Shown piece by piece: positions 22,001-34,000 of a DNA stretch of 64,000 bases. The notes under the pieces are model-generated. The model saw only the letters and a program-made list of their open reading frames with translations, did no database searches and had not been told where the DNA came from. The stretch comes from Sweltsa coloradensis (Eukaryota > Arthropoda > Insecta > Plecoptera > Chloroperlidae). How positions within the stretch are numbered: the stretch's first letter is position 1; every line of letters starts with the position of its first letter. The DNA lies in the NCBI GenBank assembly GCA_024449915.1, contig JAMZAV010000050.1:310001-374000 (forward strand), read 5' to 3'. A program made the translations under genes and the position numbers.

Positions 22001-25000
22001 CTGGACTGAATGCAATAACAAAATATTGTAGTTTTTGTAGTGCAAAAAACAGAAAAATAACAAAAATGCATTGGAGTACGGTAGGGTTGCCAACCGGCCG
22101 GTTTTTGACCTACTTGGCCGGTTGCCGGTCAGTCCCTTCGACCGGCAATAGTGTTGCCGTTTTTTTTACGTAAATAACCCATTATACTAAAAATATTACT
22201 AAATATACACAAAAAACTAAAATAAATATTTAAAAACCATCCTAATCATCGTTTCTCAAATCCCAAATCCCACTTAATTAGTAAACATTGCTCTTCTCCA
22301 CTTCCCCTTGACCTAACCCGCCAACCCCCTCACCAGACAGCGAACAAGGCAGTAGGCTGGCCAAAGACTGCCACACTGCACTGCAGTCTACTGTCAATGC
22401 CGTTCATACGGGAAGTTTGTGAACGAATCCGACGCTGAAATTGACTCTCCGCGAAAAAATAAAGTCCAACAAGACTCTCCTTGAAGCAGCAAGATCAACT
22501 GCTAAATACTCATTCACGATTAAGAAGTAAACTTGTTAATTGATCATAATTCCTTTAAATCTGTAAATGCTGTTTACGGAATATTAATTTACTGCTTTGA
22601 GAATCGTGATATGACAAATTGAAATTAAGACAAAAAAAAATTATTCGTGGTTTATTTGGAATTTATTATCTTAGGCCTAAATTACTTATGAATAAAAATA
22701 TGCCAATTGCCTACTCGAATTATGAATACTCGGCATATCAGCGGATGTAATATTATAATCTACTAGGCCTATTATCTCAGTGACTTTTTTTTATTTTTGG
22801 TGGTTTTCCAGTTTTGACTGCACAAAAACTACATTGTTTTGGTATATCATCCAGCCCACCACTTTATTCTAAAACGCACCAAATGCAATCTAAAAAGCTG
22901 AATTTCAAAATTTTCCCCTGCGGCGCTATAGTTAGGGGGCTCTGCCCCCCAAACCCCCTGTGCTTAGTCCCTTTCCCTCGAATTTACATGGAAGGCCGGT
23001 TTTTCCCGTGGCCAGAGTTGGCAACCCTAGAGTACGGAAATGAGTCAGACACGGGTTTCGCGATGTAGGCCTACTCGGTACACCCCTACCTCCTTACCCC
23101 CTATCATCAACACTTACCAAAGTGCTGACGCACACGCCGCCCGTGGCCCACTTTGCACGTTTTGGACTGCATATATCTGATATTGTAAATTGGACTTTGA
23201 CAATTTTTCTACAAAGCGGGACAATTGTGTCCCGCTGGGTGCATTCGCGGGACTTAAAATTGGATATCGGGACTGTCCCGCCGAAAGCGGGACGAATGGC
23301 ATCCCTAGGGCAGAGGAGGGGCAAGGTAATAAAGTGGGGGGGAAATTAGTGGTGGGTAGCTGGGGTCGGGGGAGAAGCCCCAGCTGCCGGAGGCCCTTTA
23401 AAAAAATCAACATACTATAGCCTAGTCATTCCGTCATGTTTTTACTGAAAAATGGCAATTCAAGGGATTACCGTTTTGTTTATCATGAAGGATCAACACT
23501 TGGCAAAAAAAACACAAATTCACACACACTCACACACACACAGTTTGTTTAGGGTTACCATACGTCCGGTTAAACCCGGACATGTCCTCTTTTTCGTATG
23601 CTGTTTATGCGTCCGGGCGGCTTTTTCATAAAAGCGTGAAATGTCCGGGTTTTTGTATAATTACGGGCGCGGCTACATTTATCACGAAAATCAGACTATA
23701 CGTACACTATTCGATGACGCATTGACGCGGCACGGCACGGCAGTCGGCTCGGCGCGGCATGGTTAACGTAGTCGGCGGTCAGATACGTGCATGCAAGACA
23801 TCTCCGTTCGGGTGGCAGTACAGCCTTGGCCTTGTTCCGTTATTGCCGTGACCGTGAGGCCGGTCGGCAGTCGGCTGTTGCAGTGACAGTGTCAAGTTTC
23901 GCGCTATGTCTAAGGGTAAATGTTTTGTTCAAAGCAAACTAAGTGATGCCACTTTTTGTAAATCATTATCCAGTGAGCAGTGGTTAGCTTACTTCAAGCA
24001 AAATTTAAATGTAGAGTGTTACTCTCAACTACTTAAAATTGCACACTTTTTCTTTGCCATTCCAAGCCATAATGCTGGCGTGGAACGATTGTTCTCGCTT
24101 GTAAACGCACAATGGAGCAAGGAAAGAAATCGTTTAAGCGTAGAATCAGTAAAGGGCATTGTAACTACCCAATACAATTACAAAGATATCACATGCGCAG
24201 ATTTTCACACATACTTGTTAAGCAAGCCACACCTTCTCAGACAAATAGCTTCGTCAGAGAAATATAACAAGGTAGCCACCAGCGGACCTACTAATGAAGA
24301 TGCACGTGAAGAGATGGCTGAAAGTGATTGCAGTGTCACTGATTATGAATCAGATGTATAAAAAAATCAACCTTGGCTAATTGGGGTTCGAAATGTAATT
24401 TTTGTGTATAATCTAGCGATTTGATGTAAACAGTAATAAATAATGACAATAAAAAGTATAATGCAAATTAGATATGTGATTTATTAGCTAAAAACAATTT
24501 GCTAAAAACAATGTCCTCTTTTTTGCACCAGCACTTATGGCAACCCTAAGTTTGTTATATTTAATTTGTGATTTGATGATTTAATTTTAGTAATGTTACA
24601 CGACGTGCAGCAGGCAAGCCATTTTTAGGGGGCGTAAGTGCCCCCCAGGCCCCCCCCATAGCGCTGTCACTGCCCCACAATCTAAGTTGGGCTAAAACAT
24701 TTCCAATTTAATCATTGACACTTTTAACTCTGTTACAGAAGTACACTCCCACAACATGCCTGTTCCTGTTGGTGGCGGCTTCCAAACCGGCCCAAGCTGT
24801 TTTGATCGAATGAAAATGGGTTTCACAATTGGTTTTTGTGTTGGCCTAGCTTCTGGAGCTCTATTTGGAGGTTTCTCTGCATTGAGGTATGTAGGGCTAT
24901 GCCTACTTTACTTACTCAGCCCATAGTAGGCTAACAGGCCTAGGCAATATATGTACCTCGTTAACTAGCCTTCCTATTACCGGCCAGGCAACTGACATTG

Positions 25001-28000
25001 AAGCCAGGGGTTACCTACACATACCAAAACACAACTCCAAAATTTGATATAACATTAGGGCCTATGACAGCAAGTTGTTAGTTGTTTGCAGGGCCGACTT
25101 TATGCGTACCAGACCAGGCTTTATGCAAAATGCACGACTTTAGTAAAATTAAACAAATTTAGCTGTCACTAACTCCACATTAATAAATAAGTAAATACAA
25201 AAAGAGCCGATCCACTAAATTATAGGGTTAATAACGATCAATACAATTATTTCCCGAAACAATCGATACCTAATCGATTCAGTTTTCTCGAATCGACTAT
25301 CAATAAATCAATAATAGAATAGCTCGCCCTAGAGAAATTTTGTTATTAACCACTCACTCTATTATTATTTCCTGTCAAGTCCGTCCACTGCGAGATCTAC
25401 AACATGCGTAAGGCGCAAAGTCCGAAGCGCAACGCATCGCCCCTGGCCTTTTGCAGTGTAGGAAACTTGCATAGTGTGCGTGTGTTGCCAGGCAACTTCA
25501 CTCGCTCCGCCTGCAGGCGCCGATATTGTAGTATGCCACTCAAGGTCAACGCAAGCATCTATCGAGATGCATTCCTCCCCACCCCACAACTTTGACGTCT
25601 TCCTGTAGTATTCCTAATATTGCTCTCACATTTAACTTAAGCCTACACTGTTTAGTTCCAGACTAAATATTAGCCGTCAGTCATAATATGTATTGGACTA
25701 CTCTTATTAATGAGGAATACCTACAACTTGTACTTGTAAAATGTGTGTGAAAAGGTTGGTTCAGGATAGTGATTCTTTCCCATGCACAGCATGCACAAAA
25801 TTACTTAACTATGCTTTTGTACACTATGCATGGAGAGAGTTAAGAGAGGGTAGGCCTACCAACAGTTCACCTGAAGTGGGGTAGGTAGGCCGCGATAGAT
25901 CTGTGTGTCTTTGTGTTATGCCATGCGTGCTTCAGGCAAGCTATTGGTACGTACCCTATTCAGATTCTTATAATCACTAGCTTCTAAAATGTTAGTGTGA
26001 TTAACGCATGTTTTGGTTTGGACTTAACAAATTTCTATGATTCCTTTCTATGACATTTCTTCGTCAACAACATGGATGTTGCCGTAGACCTAAGTGACGC
26101 GTTGATTACCTTGTTTTAGGTACGGACTCCGCGGGCGAGAGCTTGTAAACACAGTCGGGAAAACGATGATTCAAGGTGGCGGAACGTTTGGTACTTTTAT
26201 GGCAATAGGAACTGGAATTAGATGCTAACAGTCCACTTACGTTATGTTATATTATTGCAGTGTAGTTATGCCAACAACTGCCATGCAATATTGACTTATG
26301 CTTCTTAGTTTTTGCATTTTCTTATGTTGAACTTAAAATTATCATGAACATGTTATTTCTAGATATTTTGTTAAGAATAAACTGGTATTGGTCTGTGAAA
26401 CTCTTTTTTTGAGATCACATGTTGAAAAAATGTTTTTTTATTCATATATATTGTATAGGTACTCTCATTACACCTAGGCCCTACTACATAGTACAATAAA
26501 CAACTTAACAATAGACCTACCTTCGTCCGTTTATTACTTCCGTTCCATCACTAGGATTCGTCTTCCCAGGTATATTTGTTCTGAATGATAAAATAGACCT
26601 ACCTTCGTGCATTATTACTTCCGTTCCGTTCCACTTCCGTCAATAGGATTCGTCTTCCCAGGTATATTTGTTCCGAATGATAAATGCCTTATTCGATGAG
26701 ATGTGTTGAAAGATGACGATGAAAACGGTTGCACATCGTGAACTGGAATCACATTCAGACTCTTTTTACGTCTCACAAATATAATTTTACAGTATCAAGA
26801 GGAGTCACGGAAGCTAGCGCGGAGACGATTTTAAGCGCTCAGCTTTCTGCTTTTTTGGGGTAAAAGGTTAAACTTACATCGTTATTGTAATTCACGCAAC
26901 ATTGATAAAAAATCTATATCTACAAGATCCAGTATGTGCATCTCTCAATTAATTCATTTGATTTTGAATAAAAAATTAGTAAAATCTCCGTAATTTGCAC
27001 ATTAAAATTAGAACTTTGGGAATTTATTCCACTTGTACAATTTGTTATGTCAATTTCATAATAGATCTTGACGTTTAAATCAATATGGACGCGCAGGTTT
27101 AATTTTGATAATAATTCAATAGGAATTTTCATGACTTGAAATCCATGTTTTGGAATTTTTTTTTTACTTTCTGGAGTTATGTCTTGAAAAGATTCTTAAG
27201 GCTAATTCTGTGCAACCAAGTGTTGTCAATATAAAAGTTATTGTAATTAACATTCTTGCATAATTTGGTATTACTAACCGAACCGTTTAGCTGCAATCAT
27301 CAACACCCGAGTGCGTGCATTTTAGTTACGTCAACCTCGGTGACTCCTTTAATAAGTAGGTATAATTCAATAATACAAGTTGTGTTTGAAGGGAAACTTC
27401 ATCTTATTTCGACCAAAATGTTATTTTATTTCATAGACGTGTTTTTATAACAGTGGTTTCCATTGAGACTGGGCTATGACATGCCATTCCATTACCTATA
27501 TGTATATATATATATCAGGTTAATGTCATCTCAAAAATGTTGTGAATTGTGCACACAGTTTGAATTTTGTAAATTAGGCCTAGTTGTCCTAAAACGCTGT
27601 TAATAGGCAGGCTAATGTGTGCTCAAAGAAAATGGTAAATTAATAAATTATTTATTTATTTATTCAAAATTGGAAAAGCAAGGTTGAGATGGTATGGACA
27701 TGTCAGAAGAATGGGAGAAGGAAAAATTCCAAGGACAGAATTTGAAAGTGGGGACAAAGTTAAAAGACGAGTCGGTAGACCAAGAGAGAAGTGGAAAGAT
27801 CAAATAAGAAATGATATAGAGGACAGAGGTGACAAGTGGGAAAAAGTAGAAGCAAGGAACTGTAGGAAGACAGAAGTGGATGGCGTGAGCTGGTAGGAAG
27901 AAGTGCGAGTGAACTTGAAGAGGACATGACAGGCCTGGCAAGCCGATGTTTACAACTCATATAGGGCCCTAGAAAACTGGTGGTTATAGCCACCCCCTGA

Positions 28001-31000
28001 CCTTACTTAAGATGGAAACAAGGAGTCAGATAGATATATATTATTATTAAAAATCCAAACAATTTTTTCAATTTTTTCTCACTCCCCCTCCATCATAATT
28101 AGCCTACAAGTGTTCTGAAACAAAATTTGAGCAAATAAATCCATTTTTCTGAGGAATTGTAGGGCTGTAAAAGAAGGGAGAAGAGTCTGGGGAGGCCAAG
28201 GAAGAGATGGAAGGAAACCATAGCAAGCAACTTCCAAACAAGAGGAGAGAGCTGGAGGAAAATGGAAGAGATAGAATAATTGAGGGAGGATAGAAAGAAA
28301 TTAAGAAAATTGGTTGCAAAACTCAAGCTGACCCATGAAATGGCAATGGATGATGATGGTGGTGGTCCAGTAAATTAATTATTGGTGCAAGAAATTTTGT
28401 TCATCTAGGTAAAATGATACTAAAAAACATTTTGTGTATGTATGGAATCCCATCCCAAATGTTTTAAAAGGGGAAATAGTTGAGGGGGGGGGGGGTAAGC
28501 TATCCTCGGGGATAAGAACACTTGGCTTCCTTATGGCACTGTTTATTGGTTTGGCTAATATGCCCATAAAGAGAAATTTTTGACGGTACTTGGGGAAACA
28601 TAATATAGGAAGCTTCAACCACACTGGTACAATCAGGAATCAATAAATTTAACTAGGAAGCTTCGCAAACGCTTTTTTTTTGTCGCGTTGATGGATGAGC
28701 TCTTTTGTAAGTTTCTAGTTTGAGTGGGATCTCTTCACTTATCAAGTGCTTTTTGAACGCATTGTAGGTGATTGTTGTCAAGTTTCTATTGTTACTTAAT
28801 TCTTAATTGAAATACCTCAAAAAACTTAATTTAAAACCTTTATTTATATGGTTACTGGATAATTTGTTTTAACTTTTTCTTTCAAAAAGCAATACATCAC
28901 CATTACCTTAATGTCCATGTGAAATATGAACGTTGTAGCCCCACCCGTTTGGTCAGAATCGGCCCAAATGTCACGAAAATATTGCACTCAAAATAGTAAA
29001 AGTACGATATTCATGAGAAATATTTCTTCGATTGTACCCAAAAACGTGGCAAGTCTTTAGAGAAAACAAAGGACCCCTCCAATTTTCGTCAGGATCGCAT
29101 ATGCCGTTTGCCCGGTAGCGTGCGAACAAACAGACAGAAAAACTAACAAAAAACAAAACACCCGAGCTATTTTTCTTGGGGTAACGTAAGTGGAAAAAAA
29201 AAACAAAAATACAGAAAGTCAAATTGAAGTCTTTGCTTCCCTCATCCAATAATTTTAAACTGGAACTTACCATGTACATGATTGATAGAGAAACTCTGGC
29301 CTGGTGCTATGTGAAAGCTTCCTCCAACCTAGAATTGAGAAGTAATTCAACAAGGGCTTCTAAAAACTGAAGTATAGGCTAGTCTAGTCTTGATACGTAC
29401 AAAACTAACATTTAAATTCAGTACGGCCTATGCAAGGTAAATACTTTAAATACTTGTGACAATAAGCTTATAGCTTGTCAAGTTTGGCTTTGGGCCGTGG
29501 TGGGCAAAGATTGCAATTTTCACATGGCTACGATAGGCGGATAGGAAGAAATCACGTATTTTTCATCGCCAACACTAAAATTTTAAAATGAGTACAACTC
29601 AAAATGTCAATATAATATATAATATTATTCTTCCAGTAACATACTTTTTATCAGCCACGAAACGGTGGGTCTATTTCTAAAGCATTGAAAGTGGCCAGCT
29701 GGCATAGCCCTTAGACCTGCTTTTACATGGTTCCAGCTTTTAATTGTTTGTTTTTTTAAACAAAGAATGCATGCATGAAATATGATAGGCCTATTTTATT
29801 TTAGAATATTAGGGCTATGCGTATATTCTACTGTAGAGTATGTGATATAGATTGAATATTCTACATATTATTCTACAATTTGTATAAAAAAAAAATTTCA
29901 TTTACAGTTAATTTATGATCTGAGGAAGATTTTTTATTTTTTTATTAACATAGTAGCCTAACTCGTTGTTTTCTTTGACAAATTTGAAGCCTTCTATCAC
30001 TCGGTCACTCCACCTGTAATGCTGTGGCTTATCTGCCATTTTGAAAACTGAGGAGAAAATTAGTCGATTTCGTCGGGGCCTACAGAGTTGACTTGGTCGC
30101 TTTGGTTTACTGTCCCCCACTGAAAATCAGTTATAGGCCTATGACTGAGTGGGTAAACTCTAATTTATATGAATTTATTTATTTTGTTTAAGTCGAGCAA
30201 ACTTCCTGATTGGTTATGGGATTTATGGCTTGATAACCACTGATTGGCTAAATATTCTTTATGGTAGAAAATTTGAATTATTTGTAATCATTGCTAACAT
30301 TCAATAGGCCTAGTTGGCCTTTGCACTCATATCATTGGCTCATGCAACTCAAATTATGCAACTTAAAATTGTATTATTAATTACAATTAGTATTAAGGTA
30401 GGGGCCTAGGCCTTTTATTTTTATTTTTATTATTTTTATTATTATTTTCACTTTAGGGGCTCATACAAATTAAATTATTTCTTTACAAGAAATCACCCAA
30501 TTAAAGTATAAAAATAATAGGTAAGTAAGCCTAGCAGAGGTGTGAAGGATGTAGGCCTATGCTCCAAACTTAATTTCTGTTTTTAACTTTTTTCTTGCAC
30601 ATTATATAAACAACAGAACAAATAAATTAATACTTTACATATTCTACATATTCTACACTATTTTCAATGCGTAAGTAGAAAAATAATATTCTACGTGTAA
30701 TGACCCAACCCTGCCAATCACACAATCCAAATACTGATCGCTGATTGGCCACTTTTTCCTTTCGAATGATGCCATCATCGGCAAGGTTAGTTTGGAACTA
30801 CTACGTAGTACGTATGCATACGAAAGAAAAGCACAGGTTGCCTCTAACTTACCCGGTTGACTTCCATGTAACCGTATATTTGACACGCCTCCAGGAATGC
30901 TGATTTTAGCTTTTCAGAATAGTGTTCTGATTTGCACTGCACAATACTTTCCAAGTCGAGGGGAAACGCCCACTTTTTATTTCTGTATGCCTCCTTGACT

Positions 31001-34000
31001 TGCTCGCAAGTGTTGCAGCAACTAGAAAGAAAATGTGTATTTTACATTGGAGAGTGGGGAGAGGAAAAAGAAATGCCACAAGAATTTTCAGAAGGACAAA
31101 ACGCATTGTGTATTAAAGTCACAGAAAACTTTATATTTTTCAGTCTTCATCAGCAGGTATGAAAATGGTTGTTTTTCTAAACCTGTCAACTCTCTTCTAA
31201 TCCAAACCAATAAATAAAAGTAGGTAGGTAGCACATATTTTTATTTAATTTATTATTAATAATCATCACATAAACAGCCTACGAGGCCACCGAATTGAGA
31301 CGCGAGTCAGGATTTTCTTCTAGTGTAGGAGGGTAATGCATGCAACTATGCACTAAGGTGAATCTGTTGACCTTACTTAAGTTGTTGTTAAAAAACTCTT
31401 AATTAAACTACCTAAGTAACGGTTATAATAATTTATTGTATTTTACCTGCCCAGAGGGCAGGAAGGCTAATGCAGGGCAAGTGTGCCCTCTGTAGCCTAA
31501 CACAGTGATAACAGAGTTACAAATTAAACATTACATGAAAACAACAAGAGAACATGACATTTATAAAGTTAGACAAATTGAAAGGCAAAAGGCGGATAGG
31601 GGTACTTGAATCGCGGTAGAGGTCTGAAGACTCGAGGACGCGAAACGAGGTCGTGAAGCTCATTCCTGCCGCCTGCTTGAAGACGTTGCACGTAAGCCCC
31701 TGCGAGGGTGTCGAGTCGAGCGCTGATACCACCGACGCCGGTTTGGGCATACACGTCTTCATTCCGCGTCATCGGAGGAAGCCGCGCGATGCGGCGAAGG
31801 ATTCTTCGCTCCAGCGAGAAGTATTGCTGGAGACATCCTCCAAAGACGGGTGTCAGCGCCGGGGCCGCGTATTCAAAGAGGGGACGGATGAAAGTTTTAT
31901 AAGTGTGCCGTAGAGTGCGGAAACTGCATCCAGAAAGTCGCCCACTAAGCATCACGAGTAAATTTAGTCTCGACCGCGCACGGTTGATGACGTCACGGCA
32001 ATGAGCACCCCAGTTCAGAATGTCTGTAAAGGTTACTCCAAGGTACTTGGCAGACCGACTAGGGTACACCGTAGCGCCCCAAAGTGAGATGGACTGACGG
32101 AGTGGTCGTTGAGACATTTTCTGCGTTTTGTGCCGGTGGTGAAAAAGGATAAGCTGTGTCTTTAAGGCGTTCGGCAATACACGCCAACGACGCATCCAAG
32201 CTTCCAGAGCTTTAATTTGGCGCTGTAGACGTCGGAAGACTTCTCTCGCTGTGCGCCCTTTGCACCAGTAGGCTGTGTCGTCTGCATAGAGGGCTAAGGC
32301 AAGGTAACGGGACAAGGGAGGAGGAATATCGTGGCAGTAGATCAGGTAGAGAAGAGGTGAGAGGCAGGAACCTTGAGGCACGCCAGAAAGAGGGGTAACG
32401 AGTGGGATACTTGATCGTTAACACGCACACAAGCGAGACGTCCCGTGAGAAAAGCTCGGATGAAGCGCACCATTACAAAAGGGACTCTTAGTTGCAGCAG
32501 CTTGTAACAGAGCCCGTCATGCCAAACCTTGTCAAAGGCGCGTGATATGTCCAGAAAAATAGCTAGCACACACTGGCCATCGTTTAGCGCCCCTGAAACC
32601 TGACTATATAGTTTCAAATTATCAATATGTTGTTATGTAGCAATAAGTACCTACCGTACATTCAATTTTTACGAAAACTTTGATTTAAATATATGCAGGC
32701 AGAGCTAGTATAGCACTTTGACTGTGCTATAGCCAAGCTTGCAATTGTAGCGTTGTTAATGACACTTTGCACGGCTTTTATAGCACTTGCAACGAATCTA
32801 GAATCCTAGCAATGAAGGATGTAGGCCTAGCCCTATTTCTTTTACTTTTCTGCACATTATATAAACACAACAATAATATACATTCTAATATTTCATATTC
32901 ACTAATATTCTACATATTCTCACTATTCTATGGTAGTAGAAAAATATATTTACGTGTAATGACCAACCTGCCAATCACACAATCAATACTGATCGCTGAT
33001 TGGCCACTTTTCCTTTCGAATGATGCCATCATCGCAAGGTTAGTTTGGAACTTACGTAGTACGTATGCATACGAAAGAAAGCACAGGTTGCCTCTAACTA
33101 CCGGTTGACTCCATGTAACCGTATATTTGACACGCCTCCAGGAATGCTGATTTAGCTTTTCAGATAGTGTTCTGATTTGACTGCACAATACTTTCCAAGT
33201 CGAGGGGAAACGCCCACTTTTTATTTCTGTATGCCTCCTTGACTTGCTCGCAAGTGTTGCAGCAACTAGGAAGAAAATGTGTATTTTTACATGGAGTGGG
33301 GAGAGGCAAAAGAAATGCCACAAGAATTTTCAGAAGGACAAAATGCTTGTGTATTAAGTCACAGAAACTATATTTTCAGTCTTCATCAGCAGGTATGAAA
33401 ATGGTTGTTTTTCTAAACCAGTCAACTCTCTTTATAATCCAAACCAATAAATAAAAGTAGGTAGGTAGCACTAGTTATTTAATTTATTATTATAATCATC
33501 ACATAAAAGCTAGAGCCACCGAAGTGATGAGCGCGAGTCAGGATTCTTCTAGTGTAGGAGGGTAATGCATGCACTATGCACAAAGGTGAATCTGTTGACC
33601 TTACTTAAGTTGTTGTTAAAAAACTCTTAATTAAACTACCTAAGTAACGGTTATAGACTATATAGTTTCAAATTATCAATATGTTGTTATGTAGCAATAA
33701 GTACCTACCGGTACATTCAATTTTTACGAAAACTTTGATTTTAAAATAATATGCAGGCAAGAGCTAGTATAGCACATTTGACTGTGCTATAGCCAAGAGC
33801 TTGCAATTTGTAGTATTGTTTCCTTTCGTTTTCGAATCCCAGTCACAATTAGTAGGGCAGCCTCTCTCGTTGCCACGGGTCTTGGTTCAAATCCAGGGTA
33901 AGACATGGTTCTTTTGTCGCCCAAGCACCAGAGTCTAGGAGGGAAGCCCCCTCACTGGTTGTGCTGTGTTGTGACTTTCCATCCTTCCTATCTCTAACCC

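Larger units (their letters stand above)
30543..33812. repeat. Duplicated block containing ERGIC3 exon 5 (probable haplotype duplication)
   Basis: Copy A (30543-32758, including a LINE insertion at 31428-32601) and copy B (32813-33812) are near-identical apart from many one- or two-base losses in B. In B the exon copy (33101-33265) is 4 bp shorter, is frameshifted and lacks a good donor. After the homologous GGTTATA, copy A continues into the LINE, while copy B continues directly to GACTATATAG, which in A follows the LINE. Confidence 0.8.

Noticed and set aside
23094..23420. Overlapping 75-100-residue frames on both strands
   Set aside because: They lie across the end of a hAT element and its GC-rich TIR; mutually overlapping frames of this kind are compositional.
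33101..33265. A second ERGIC3 exon 5, possibly a mutually exclusive alternative exon
   Set aside because: It is frameshifted by several one- or two-base losses, lacks a proper donor, and the whole surrounding block is duplicated, so it is a duplicate copy and not an alternative exon.
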